Shown piece after piece: positions 1 through 8,235 of a stretch of 64,000 bases of DNA. Every line of letters begins with the position of its first letter. The stretch's first letter is position 1. Location of the stretch: contig DAOTVB010000110.1 of the NCBI GenBank assembly GCA_034436755.1, positions 69,336 to 133,335 on the forward strand, given 5' to 3'. The position numbers and the translations under genes are program-made. The notes beneath the pieces are model-generated. The model was not told the DNA's origin. It searched no databases and saw only the letters and a program-made list of their open reading frames with translations. This DNA comes from CAKZQX01 sp034436755. GTDB taxonomy: Bacteria > Chloroflexota > Chloroflexia > Chloroflexales > Chloroflexaceae.

Positions 1-1037
1 TCCGGCCAGGCCGGGCTGCCGTCGTAGAGCAGAATGGTACACCCCAGCAGCAGACCGCCCACCAGGAAATTCCACATCATCCAGCCGGTGGTCGTAAACC
101 AGAAGAAACGATCGCCCGGCTTGAGGTCCAGATGCAGACTGAGCGATTTGAGATGCTCCAGCAGGATGCCCCCCTGCCCCTGCACAATCGGCTTGGGCAA
201 CCCTGTCGTCCCCGATGAGTAGAGCACCCAGAGCGGATGGGCAAAGGGTACCGGCTCAAATGTAAGTGTCGCCTCTACCGCCAGCAGGCTGCTCCACAAC
301 CGCGTATTCGGCAGTGTATCGACAGTCGCCGCCGGGTCCAGATAGGGGATCAGGATGGTCTGCTCCAGCGTGGGCAAGGCCTGCTGTAGTTCGGCAATAA
401 CCGAGCGTCGCGCAAAGGATTTGCCGCCATACTTGTAGCCATCGACGGCAAACAGCACTTTCGGCTCAATCTGCGTAAACCGGTCGATCACACTGGGGCT
501 ACCAAAGTCGGGTGAGCAACTCGACCAGACGGCACCAATGCCGGCACATGCCAGAAATGCAATCACGGCTGCGGGGATATTCGGCAGGTAGCCGACCACC
601 CGGTCCCCGCGCTGCACCCCCATCTCGCGTAGTCCGGCGGCAACGGAGGCGACCTGCTGCTCCAGTTCCGCCCAGGAGAGGGCGACGAGTGGCTGGAGTT
701 CCGATTGAAAGAGAATTGCGGGCTGGTCCGAGGTGGCATGGCGAAAGACCTGTTGCGCATAGTTGAGTTCAGCGCCGACAAACCAGCGGTGTCCGGGCAT
801 GGTATGGTTGGCGAGCACCTCCGTCGCGGGTTGTGCTGCCTCAACTTCAAAAAAGTCCCAGATCGAACGCCAGAAGTCCGCAATATGCTCAACCGACCAT
901 TCCCAGAGTTGGCCGTAGGTATCGACAGACAGGCCATAGTGGGCGTTCAGCCACTGCATATAGGCATACATTGTGCTATGGTGTACCAACGCATCTGAAG
1001 GTTCCCAGAGCACCGTTCCTTCTTGTATCGCAGCCAT
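1..1037 (-). CDS. acetoacetyl-CoA synthetase (acetoacetate-CoA ligase), N-terminal part
   Basis: Acyl-adenylate-forming enzyme that activates acetoacetate to acetoacetyl-CoA with ATP. The reading frame starts at an ATG (1037) with GGGGAG about 8 bases upstream and stays open for 345 codons to the window edge, so the C-terminal part lies outside. The N-terminus has the family's leading domain (WNAHYG, WSVEHIADFWRSIWDFFE) followed by the AMP-binding core. The phosphate-binding motif YSSGTTGLPKP is near residue 272 and TTTGWMMWNFLVGGL follows. The long N-terminal segment with IADFW separates this family from ordinary acetyl-CoA synthetases. No operon partner is visible; the upstream neighbour is divergent. 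Assignment of the substrate rests on family resemblance. Confidence 0.88.
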   Translation of the reverse strand, partial: MAAIQEGTVLWEPSDALVHHSTMYAYMQWLNAHYGLSVDTYGQLWEWSVEHIADFWRSIWDFFEVEAAQPATEVLANHTMPGHRWFVGAELNYAQQVFRHATSDQPAILFQSELQPLVALSWAELEQQVASVAAGLREMGVQRGDRVVGYLPNIPAAVIAFLACAGIGAVWSSCSPDFGSPSVIDRFTQIEPKVLFAVDGYKYGGKSFARRSVIAELQQALPTLEQTILIPYLDPAATVDTLPNTRLWSSLLAVEATLTFEPVPFAHPLWVLYSSGTTGLPKPIVQGQGGILLEHLKSLSLHLDLKPGDRFFWFTTTGWMMWNFLVGGLLLGCTILLYDGSPAWP

Positions 1038-1536
1038 TTCTTTTCTCCCCAGTGACAGGTAGAGGGAACCGCAATGTTCCGAGCGTGCGCAACGGTGGTT
1101 CCTACTTTTTTCAGATGACAACGCAGACAGCAGCGACGCTCTTCCCGACAGTGTAACACGCTAGTAGCTATTGTAGCACGACTGACTGCTCCGGCTTACA
1201 CAGCAGCGTCTTCGCTACCGGCGCGTATTTTAACCAAATTTATATAAAAATACCGTCACGATCCAGAAAACAGGTTGTAATGGTACTGTTATACTACAGC
1301 ACTACAAAGTATGTTATTATAATCTTCCCTATCATCGCAGCAACCCATCGACTTCATAACCAGCAGATACCAATGATAATTCCCGGTGTACCTGGATCAT
1401 GGCGCATAGGGTAGGAGGAGTGTGCCCTCATTCTAAACCTTTTTCGCAAAATGGCGTTCTGTTCGCCGGTTTTGCCTGAGCTACCAAACTAAATAAAAGA
1501 ACATCACAAAGATGTGCAACGAAGGAGCGAAACAGG
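1038..1536. other. intergenic region between divergent genes
   Basis: About 500 bases between the divergent synthetase and DUF11-protein genes. It is AT-richer than the genes around it in its middle part (about 1220-1350). No convincing ORF, RNA gene or repeat was seen. Promoters for both neighbours must lie here, but no clear -35/-10 pair could be fixed. Confidence 0.5.
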
Positions 1537-3084
1537 ATGTGTAAAACGAAAGGTTCTGCGCAGCGGTATCTCATTCTTCCCCGCATTCTTCTCACCCTAC
1601 TGGCTGCCGTGATATCCACAATACCCATGTTTGTAGGCGTTGCGAATGCGACAACCAACGTATTTCTGAATAGTGCGGCCCGTTCAGCCGACATGATCAG
1701 TGCGGCAAAAGCGGTCAAATCACTCGAGTTTCAGCAAGATCAACAATATCTTGTCACCTACCAGATTTTTATCCAGAATATGGGTACTCGGGAACTACGC
1801 ACCATCAGGGCAACCGATGACCTGAGCACTGCGTTTGATCGAGCTAAGGCGTTTGCTGTCCAGCGCATAGACAGTTCGACGCTGGCAGTGAACCCTGATT
1901 TTGATGGCGACGAGGATAAAGCTCTCCTGCTGGGTACCGATACGCTCGGACCGGGGGCGGGTGGTCTGATTGAGTTTGCTGTCCTCGTTACGATTGATCG
2001 CAACACCCTGTATGCCGAGAACCAGGTCAGAGTTACTGCTCAAACACCTGGCAATGCGTTTATCGGCGATTTCTCAACTGATGGTCTCAATCCGGATCCT
2101 GACGGGAATGACACCCCGATTGACAATGATGACCCCACCCCCGTCAATATCGGTCTCCCGTTTCTTGATGCAACGATGACCGATAATCGTGGGGCGCAGC
2201 CGTTTCAGCCGGGTGACGAGATACGGTACAACGTTACGCTTAACAACTGGGGCGTCGGGGATGCAACCGGCGTTGTCTTCAAGGTTGTTCCCGACGAACG
2301 TACCATCCTGATCAACGAGAGTGTGCGACCAAGCCGGGGAACTATTGTCGAAGGTGATGAACCGGGCGACACTGCGATTGAGGTGCGGATGGGTACGCTT
2401 CGCGCCGGCAACGATGCCAGTGTCAGGTTCAGCGTACGCATTCCGGAGGGGGTACTCGCTGTCGGTACATACACTCTAAGCGTCCAGGGCGAGATTAGCA
2501 GTAACAACTTTCAAGATATCGTAACCGATGATCCGCATACTGAGGAACCGGATGATCGTATTAAGACGGCTGTAGAAGTTGTTGAACTGCCGCTGCAGGC
2601 GACCATGACGGATATACTGCCGGTTTCTGCCGCCGATACGGATGTGCGGCCGGGACAGGTATTCACCTACACGACGGTCCTGACCAATGCGGAGAATGTT
2701 ACGGCTGAGGATGTGGTTGTCAGTATTACGCCTGATGCGAGTATCGAACTGCTCCCGGAGAGCTTGCAGACCAGCCAGGGCGATTTTCTCTCCGGTCTTA
2801 ACGCTGATGATACACAGGTCGTTGTGGAAGTTGGGGATATTGCGGCAACCGATCAGGTGACAATTAGCTTCAGCGTGATTGTCCGCGAAGGCGTGTTTGA
2901 ACCTGATGGTACATACACTATCACCAGCCAGGGAGAGGTTACCAGTAGCAACTTCCTGAATGTTGTAACCGATGATCCCGACACTCCCGCAGAGAATGAC
3001 GCCACGCAAACGACTGTTGTTGTTGATGAAGCTGAAGAGATTGATCCTGACCCACGGCTCTACCTACCACTACTCATACGCTGA
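1537..3084 (+). CDS. secreted DUF11-like repeat protein with YLPLLIR C-terminus
   Basis: Probable exported surface protein; its function is unknown. The ATG has AAGGAG about 10 bases upstream. The N-terminus is a signal peptide: basic MCKTKGSAQRY, then a hydrophobic stretch ending near GVANA. The rest is three Ig-like (DUF11-type) modules of about 150 residues. Each closes with an acidic stretch such as SSNNFQDIVTDDPHT or TSSNFLNVVTDDPDT, possibly calcium-binding. The protein ends DPDPRLYLPLLIR, a short YLPL tail I recall from many exported Chloroflexota proteins. There is no LPXTG motif or C-terminal membrane segment. It is monocistronic and followed by a strong hairpin. Confidence 0.85.
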   Translation: MCKTKGSAQRYLILPRILLTLLAAVISTIPMFVGVANATTNVFLNSAARSADMISAAKAVKSLEFQQDQQYLVTYQIFIQNMGTRELRTIRATDDLSTAFDRAKAFAVQRIDSSTLAVNPDFDGDEDKALLLGTDTLGPGAGGLIEFAVLVTIDRNTLYAENQVRVTAQTPGNAFIGDFSTDGLNPDPDGNDTPIDNDDPTPVNIGLPFLDATMTDNRGAQPFQPGDEIRYNVTLNNWGVGDATGVVFKVVPDERTILINESVRPSRGTIVEGDEPGDTAIEVRMGTLRAGNDASVRFSVRIPEGVLAVGTYTLSVQGEISSNNFQDIVTDDPHTEEPDDRIKTAVEVVELPLQATMTDILPVSAADTDVRPGQVFTYTTVLTNAENVTAEDVVVSITPDASIELLPESLQTSQGDFLSGLNADDTQVVVEVGDIAATDQVTISFSVIVREGVFEPDGTYTITSQGEVTSSNFLNVVTDDPDTPAENDATQTTVVVDEAEEIDPDPRLYLPLLIR

Positions 3085-3123
3085 TGCCCGGTTACCAAGG
3101 TTTCGCCGTACCACTAACGACAA

Positions 3124-3157
3124 AACCCTCCATCCCACACGCACGGGATGGAGGGTT
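3124..3157. terminator. bidirectional hairpin terminator
   Basis: A perfect 13-bp stem (AACCCTCCATCCC / GGGATGGAGGGTT) with an 8-base loop lies between two convergent genes. An A-run precedes it and TATT follows it, so it could act in both directions. Confidence 0.8.
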
Positions 3158-3180
3158 ATTTACCGCAACCGAATGAAAGG

Positions 3181-3438
3181 TTACGCCTGCTTGTGCTCGT
3201 CGTTGCGCCGCACGCCAATAAATAGCGGCAAGATTGCACCGACGACCATAATCAGCACACCGGCAACAATCCCCAGCACCAGGGTCATCACACTCTGAGC
3301 GGTCGGCACAGTAAACATATAGATCCCACTGATCAGCAGCAGGGTGCCGCCAAAGCCAACCAGCAGCGCTGCCAGGACGGACATCATCGGGTGTGCGGCA
3401 TAGTGCTTCTCCATAACGCGGGCCACTAGCTTATCCAT
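3181..3438 (-). CDS. small two-helix membrane protein
   Basis: An 85-residue protein of unknown function. The start chosen is the internal ATG at 3438, because AGGGAG sits 8 bases upstream; a longer frame to 3480 has no ribosome site. After a polar N-terminus (MDKLVARVMEKHYAAHP) come two hydrophobic segments, about residues 20-42 and 48-72, and a charged tail (VRRNDEHKQA). It is the last gene after the ba3 oxidase cluster and one other small membrane protein. This suggests, but does not prove, an accessory role in that operon. Confidence 0.65.
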   Translation of the reverse strand: MDKLVARVMEKHYAAHPMMSVLAALLVGFGGTLLLISGIYMFTVPTAQSVMTLVLGIVAGVLIMVVGAILPLFIGVRRNDEHKQA

Positions 3439-3525
3439 AATCTGAACTCCCTTCGGTAGAGATAGAGTATAGGTCAACACTACAACTGCTTCGAACAGAC
3501 CTGCTCAGGGTAGACCGGGTGGCAG

Positions 3526-3837
3526 TTATCGTGGCTGTCGCGTGCGGCGCAGCCATTGCACCACGAGCAATCCTACACCTGACAGGATGGCAATAAAGCC
3601 AAAGCCAACCAGCAGCGGAAACGCCATCGCGTCGTCAGTCGGTATACCGCAGACAAACTGCCAGACCGCCTGCGGAGCGTTCTGCAGGATTGTCAGGTCA
3701 CGCACATAGGCCCCGGCGATAGTCAACAGGGTCAGACCAAACCCAAAGAGCGCGCCCGCGATCGCGGTGGTGATGGTCGGTTTGCGCCGTGGTGCTATTG
3801 TGGGTTGTTCGGTTGTCCGCGAGATTTCGACAGTCAT
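3526..3837 (-). CDS. small two-helix membrane protein
   Basis: A 103-residue protein of unknown function. ATG 3837 is preferred because AGGAAA lies 6-7 bases before it; the upstream in-frame ATG (3852) would place that site inside the coding sequence. The basic N-terminus (RRKPTI) is followed by a hydrophobic segment (about 22-45) and, after a loop containing CGIPTDD, by a second one (about 70-95) ending in a basic tail. It lies 68 bases downstream of the oxidase subunit I gene on the same strand. Fold and layout resemble the next small gene, so the two may be distant paralogues. Confidence 0.65.
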   Translation of the reverse strand: MTVEISRTTEQPTIAPRRKPTITTAIAGALFGFGLTLLTIAGAYVRDLTILQNAPQAVWQFVCGIPTDDAMAFPLLVGFGFIAILSGVGLLVVQWLRRTRQPR

Positions 3838-3905
3838 TGTGCTTTTCCTCACATATTTCGATTATACCAGCCGCAGTTTCATTTCAGCAACATCGGTGTC
3901 ACCGG

Positions 3906-5624
3906 CTACTCGAATGGCAGTGGCACGGGGATGTCGGGTTGGTAGAACGGGCTGGTGAAGCCTTGAACAAAATCGAGTGTCTCAACCAGCACCGGCCCCC
4001 AGGCAAACAGGGCCAGTAGTATGATGACACCCAGCCAGATCCCCCAGCGCTCCAGGATCAGCGGCGAGCTGGGATCGCCCGTTGTGCCAATCGGCGCATC
4101 TTCCTGGACCGGCTGATCCGAGAAGGCCAGCGTGCCAATCATATTGACAAAGAAGAGGATCGAGCTAATCAGCAAGAACAATCCGCCAATTGCCGACGAG
4201 TTCAGATAGAATGCCGCCTCCGGGTTGACATAAGCGGCTGAACCCATATCGGTACGGCGGGGCGAACCGGCAATACCGGCGGCTCCCATTCCATGCCCAA
4301 AGATCAGCATACCAATCAGCCAGGTGTAGACCTGCGCCAGCGCTGCCCGGCGGCTCCAGAGCGCTCGCCCCCGAATAAGCGGGATCATCCAGTAGAGCAC
4401 ACTCATAAAGGTCAGGATCACCGCGCCGGCCAGCGTCATATGAAAATGCGCAACCACCCAGGCGGTGTTATGCAGCGCGATATTGAGCGTCAGTGAGGCA
4501 TGAATCAGGCCACTAAACCCACCGGCAACAAACAGGATCATGCCGCAGATCTGCGCCGCCACCACCGGATTGCCCCAATCCTGGCGGAAGAGCCAGCCAA
4601 GTGGACTGCGCGCCCCCCGTTGTCGGCCGGCCCGCTCCAGCACTGCGCCGATGTTAAACGCAGTCAGGAAACTGGGGATAACCACAACAAAGGTAAAGAC
4701 CGTGTGAACCGCTTTCATCACATTGCTGACACCCGGATCCGAGAAGAGATGATGCACGCCAACCGGCACCGAGAAGATCATCAACATCAGGAAGGCGACG
4801 CGTCCCAGCGGATCGCTAAAGAGCCGGCTGTTGGCCTGCTTCGGCAGCATCGTGTACCAGGAGACATAGGCCGGAAACAGCCAGAAATAGACCAGCGGAT
4901 GCCCAAAGAACCAGAAGAGCACGCGCGCCGTCTGCGGGTCGCTATTGACGATCCAGCCCAGCGAAGCGGGTAGCAGCATAAACAGGATCTCAATCGTCAC
5001 GCCAACTGTTGCCACGGTCCACATCACAAAGTTGGCGATGGTCCCGTAGACCGCCAGCGGCACACGCTCGCCGGGATGATCCCGCCGCCAGCCGCGATAG
5101 GTCATCAAAATATTGGTGGTAACCAGCCAGGTTCCCACAACTAACAGCACCAGCCCGATGTAAAACGAGGGATGTGCAATCATCGGTGGATAGAAGGTGT
5201 AGAGTACGCTGGCCTGATTTGTCAGCAGCGCATAGAGCACCAGCCCCAGCCCGATGAACATGCTAAAGAAGGCCACCCAGGCCATTCGCACATTCCAGAG
5301 CGGCCGTTCAAGCGAACGCTGTACCACAAAATAGCTAAACCCGACGATGAAGAAGGTCGTAAAATAGAGCGCATTCATCACGCCGTGAATAGACAGCGCC
5401 TGGTAGTAGTAGCTAAAGACCGGCATCTCCCACTGCGGGAAGGCCTCCATAAAGGCAGGCGCGCGCCGGAACGACTGAAATGGACCCAGCAGCAACCCGA
5501 ACGAGAGCGCGATGAGCGCCACAACCATATGCGAGCCCACCAGCCAGCGCTCCCCGGTTAACATCCCCAACTGGGGGAAGGAGATACCTGGAGCCCGCCG
5601 TGGTGCAGGTTGAACAGCCTGCAT
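3906..5624 (-). CDS. cbaA: ba3-type (B family) cytochrome c oxidase subunit I
   Basis: Catalytic haem-copper oxidase subunit that reduces O2 to water and pumps protons across the membrane. It has 572 residues with about 13 predicted helices. The sequence follows the Thermus ba3 pattern. YQALSIHGVMNALYFT carries a low-spin haem histidine; FFGHPLVYFWLFPAY has the CuB histidine and HPLVY in place of HPEVY; VGVHHLFSDPG gives the two further CuB histidines; and HNTAWVVAHFHMT carries the haem histidines. The missing HPEVY glutamate is typical of B-family enzymes, which use only the K proton channel. AAGGAGG lies 6 bases before the ATG. Its start is 11 bases downstream of the subunit II stop. Confidence 0.95.
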   Translation of the reverse strand: MQAVQPAPRRAPGISFPQLGMLTGERWLVGSHMVVALIALSFGLLLGPFQSFRRAPAFMEAFPQWEMPVFSYYYQALSIHGVMNALYFTTFFIVGFSYFVVQRSLERPLWNVRMAWVAFFSMFIGLGLVLYALLTNQASVLYTFYPPMIAHPSFYIGLVLLVVGTWLVTTNILMTYRGWRRDHPGERVPLAVYGTIANFVMWTVATVGVTIEILFMLLPASLGWIVNSDPQTARVLFWFFGHPLVYFWLFPAYVSWYTMLPKQANSRLFSDPLGRVAFLMLMIFSVPVGVHHLFSDPGVSNVMKAVHTVFTFVVVIPSFLTAFNIGAVLERAGRQRGARSPLGWLFRQDWGNPVVAAQICGMILFVAGGFSGLIHASLTLNIALHNTAWVVAHFHMTLAGAVILTFMSVLYWMIPLIRGRALWSRRAALAQVYTWLIGMLIFGHGMGAAGIAGSPRRTDMGSAAYVNPEAAFYLNSSAIGGLFLLISSILFFVNMIGTLAFSDQPVQEDAPIGTTGDPSSPLILERWGIWLGVIILLALFAWGPVLVETLDFVQGFTSPFYQPDIPVPLPFE

Positions 5625-5635
5625 TCCGAACCTCC

Positions 5636-6139
5636 TTATTCCGCCGCAGCTTCCTCTGCGATATTCTCTTCCGTATCCTCAACAATGATTGTTGCGATCA
5701 TGTTCTGGTGCCCGGGTCCGCAAAACTCATGACAGATAATGCGATAGGTTCCCGGTCGTTCAAAGCGGGTGGTGGCACTCGCAATCTGACCGGGGAGCAG
5801 CATCAAGTTGACATTATGCTGTTCAATAAAAAACCCGTGTGTAATATCACGACTCACAACAAAAAAGGTGACATCGGCCCCCTTGGGCAACCGGATCTCG
5901 CCGGGAGTAAACGCCCACATCTGCGCCACAAACAGCGCCGCATAGGTGTTATCCCCCATATCTTTCAGGCCGGGATCGGCAAAGGCCGACTCGCTGATCT
6001 CCGCCGGATCAATCCGCGCTACCGGGCTGGGCAACTGCACCCGGAAGATAAACACGCTGGCAAGCAGGGCGGCACCAAACGCCCCCAATGCCACCGAGAC
6101 AGCTATCAGCCAGTAGCGTTCAAGCTCATCGATATGCAT
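5636..6139 (-). CDS. cbaB: ba3-type cytochrome c oxidase subunit II (CuA subunit)
   Basis: Membrane-anchored subunit that takes electrons from a soluble donor through the binuclear CuA site. It has 167 residues: one N-terminal transmembrane helix (about 10-33), then an external cupredoxin domain. The CuA ligands are visible as DITHGF and CHEFCGPGHQNM (two Cys, His, Met). Having a single helix instead of two is characteristic of ba3 enzymes. AGGAGGAGC precedes the ATG. The start overlaps the stop of the small subunit gene by one base (TGATG), so the two are translationally coupled. Confidence 0.94.
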   Translation of the reverse strand: MHIDELERYWLIAVSVALGAFGAALLASVFIFRVQLPSPVARIDPAEISESAFADPGLKDMGDNTYAALFVAQMWAFTPGEIRLPKGADVTFFVVSRDITHGFFIEQHNVNLMLLPGQIASATTRFERPGTYRIICHEFCGPGHQNMIATIIVEDTEENIAEEAAAE

Positions 6140-6384
6140 CAGATCGCTCCTCCTACACCACGCTCAAGCACCACAATGAACCAGAGATACGCCCAGTAGA
6201 GCGCATACCCCAGGAGCATCAGCAGCACAAAGAGCAGCGTGCCACGGGGAACAAAGCCTTCGCTATCACTGGGCAGCAACCGCGTCTCCTCCGGGGGGGC
6301 TACCTGCTCAACCTGCTCGGTCTGCTCAGCCGGGGTGGTCTCGGCTGGTGCTTCACTCCGCTCTGCTACGGTCGCATCACTCAC
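6139..6384 (-). CDS. ba3 oxidase small subunit (IIa-like)
   Basis: An 81-residue single-helix protein at the head of the oxidase operon, the position held by subunit IIa in ba3 loci. The start is a GTG (6384) behind AAAGGTAG. The first 45 residues are polar and rich in Glu, Pro and Thr. A single hydrophobic helix follows (GTLLFVLLMLLGYALYWAY) with a short tail. In Thermus, subunit IIa supplies the helix missing from subunit II; that role is inferred here from gene order and topology. The long acidic N-terminal extension is unusual compared with the very short Thermus protein. Confidence 0.75.
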   Translation of the reverse strand: MSDATVAERSEAPAETTPAEQTEQVEQVAPPEETRLLPSDSEGFVPRGTLLFVLLMLLGYALYWAYLWFIVVLERGVGGAI

Positions 6385-6581
6385 AACTATCTACCTTTCT
6401 AGACCCGGTACAGCACTCTGCTTCTCATCTAAGCCCGTTCAACGATATGTAACAGATGGGGCTATCATAGTTTGTGCTATTTGTCGCAAAGTATAGGATA
6501 GACCTGGACTACTTTGCGTATACGAGTGACAACTAAATGTTGTGATATCACCACCAGCGCAAGGGCAATGTCTCATCTGAC

Positions 6582-6939
6582 AGGACTTACGTGGTCCCTG
6601 ACCCGGAAGGTATGTCAGCCTCCGGCGGGGCGGAAAAAACCCGGTCTTGTTCACAAAAAAATTGTTAGCGCGCATAAGCGGTGGGTTCAGTTCATTGCCG
6701 CTTTTTAGTAGTCCGGCGTGGCGAACGGCCAAAATTGGGTAAAAATAACCCAAAAGTAGTACGGACATATGTACGACCATCCTTACCTTGACGACTTGAC
6801 CCAGGACTTATGCGCGCTAACAAAAAATTCATAACGTGAATTTTTTTGTGAACAAGACGAAAACCTACCATACTGCCCCATGCGAATCTGACTTCCATCT
6901 GGTGAAACGCCCGGTTTGCATGCTCGCTGCGTAACTTCT
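6582..6939. repeat. family A palindromic element carrying a nested insertion
   Basis: The ends AGGACTTACGTGGT and GCTGCGTAACTTCT form imperfect terminal inverted repeats that match other family A copies (58364, 59543, 18770). CATCT occurs in both flanks, a possible target-site duplication. The core has the family's GCCTCC..CGGGGCGG arm and a CACAAAAAAATT half-palindrome. It is split by a 158-bp insert; without the insert and its duplication the element would be about 192 bp, the family size. Confidence 0.75.
6664..6821. mobile_element. 158-bp MITE-like insertion nested in a family A repeat
   Basis: The insert is bounded by a perfect 15-bp inverted repeat, GTTAGCGCGCATAAG at 6664-6678 and its complement at 6807-6821. 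It is flanked on both sides by AAAAAATT (6656-6663 and 6822-6829), a perfect 8-bp target-site duplication. It has no coding capacity for a transposase, so it would have been mobilised in trans. The target is the A/T-rich centre of the host palindrome. Confidence 0.8.
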
Positions 6940-7177
6940 GTCATCTATGGCATGCAGGTGGGGGTGTCTCCAGCGTTCATCGCATCCGCGAGACCAGAGA
7001 AACTGCGGGGACACTCTACATTGTGCAATAATACACAATGTATAACAAAGACCTGCTAAGAACCTGTTTGATACACCAGAGTTATTACTTCCATCTGCAA
7101 CTGTTCTGCATGGATGCTCTTACTGGCCTGATGGTCCACATAACATCTATTTTACACTACTTTGCACCAACAAGAGA

Positions 7178-7205
7178 ACCCGCCAGGTGGTCAATCCTGG
7201 CGGGT
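7178..7205 (-). terminator. hairpin terminator for the response regulator gene
   Basis: A perfect 10-bp stem (ACCCGCCAGG / CCTGGCGGGT) with an 8-base loop. On the minus strand it is followed by TCTCTTGTT. It lies 77 bases past the stop of the minus-strand receiver protein. Confidence 0.65.
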
Positions 7206-7281
7206 CGTACAACATTCGCTGCATGGATCATTCTGCGCGTCGTGAACTATCTCTGCCCCACGGCCTGGCTTATCCCCGGTA

Positions 7282-7704
7282 CTACGATACCGTCTCAGAC
7301 TGACTGATAGGCAGACCGTCTGCCAGATGGTGTATTTCCAGCGCCGTATGAACTGCCTGCTTCAGATCCAGCAGATCGATTGGCTTGGCAAGATAGTGCT
7401 CCACCCCCAGGGTTTGCATATGCTTGCGCAGCCGGGGCGTATCATACGCGGTCAGCACCATCACCGGCAGGTGAGGTCGGTAGGCCCGGAGCGCCCGGAC
7501 CAGCGAGGTCGCCGCGCGGCTCTGGGGGTTGGGATCGACAATCAGAAGATCAACCTCTTCGTTCATGCAGCGCAGCCAGGCAGCATCCGGGGAGGGCGCA
7601 ACCGTGACCTCTGCTTCGGTCTCCAGTAGCACCTGCAATCCCCGCTGTGTCACCAGAGCCGCAGTCGGGTCACTATCGACAATTTCGATATGCCGCAGTG
7701 GCAT
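7282..7704 (-). CDS. stand-alone response regulator receiver protein
   Basis: A 140-residue CheY-like receiver with no output domain. The acidic pair is in IVDSDP (about 8-13), the phospho-acceptor Asp in LLIVDPNP (about 54-57), the conserved Thr in VLTAYD, and the Lys in YLAKPIDL. A strong AAGGAGAAGG precedes the ATG. A GAF histidine kinase lies 530 bases upstream on the same strand with repeats between, so the two are likely partners though not tightly coupled. With no DNA-binding domain, it probably acts by protein contact or as a phosphorelay intermediate. Confidence 0.88.
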   Translation of the reverse strand: MPLRHIEIVDSDPTAALVTQRGLQVLLETEAEVTVAPSPDAAWLRCMNEEVDLLIVDPNPQSRAATSLVRALRAYRPHLPVMVLTAYDTPRLRKHMQTLGVEHYLAKPIDLLDLKQAVHTALEIHHLADGLPISQSETVS

Positions 7705-8235
7705 GAACCTTCTCCTTCACGTGCATGTGGGTGGTTAACACCGAGGGGGCGTAGATTTGCACGTTCTGGCATGTATGCTACCAGACTGTTTGCGGCATGT
7801 GGGAGGAGGGGTAACAATCGTCTGTGGCGATCTGACAACTAAGGTTATAGGGGTTAGGGGTTAGGGGCAATACCTTTCAAATAACCGGGCTTACGTGATT
7901 CCTTACCTGGAAGAGGATACTGCCTCCGGCAGGGTGGAAGAAACCATTCTTTTTCACAAAAAATGTTCACTTTGTGAGAATTTTTTGTGAAAAAGTTGAG
8001 ATAGGTTTTGTTATTTGACACGCGTTACGCGGTGGGCGTTTGGACCATGAACAACACGACATGAGCGAAACCCGCGAAACGGCCAATGCTAATAGGTATC
8101 AGGCAATCCCGCGTTTGGCGGGGGATATCGCCTCCGGCAGGGTGAAAAAGATAAAAAGAGTACCATGCTGCCGCAGGCGAATCAGGCTTCTATCGGGTGA
8201 AATGTCCGGTTTACACGGTAACTGCGGAACTCCTG
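7705..8235. repeat. two adjoining family A repeat copies and a short telomere-like run
   Basis: This 530-base gap holds no gene. At about 7848-7868 there is a short GGGGTTAGGGGTTAGGGG run. From 7886 (CGGGCTTACGTGAT) to about 8010 is a family A copy with the GCCTCCGGCAGGGTGG arm and a CTTTTTCACAAAAAA / TTTTTTGTGAAAAAG central palindrome but no clear right end. A second copy runs from 8020 (ACGCGTTACGCGGT) to 8234 (..GGAACTCCT). It contains both arms (GCCTCCGGCAGGG and GCTGCCGCAGGCGAATC), has lost the central palindrome, and has gained a GGACCATGAAC..GCGAAAC segment related to the repeat at 39275. Confidence 0.7.
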
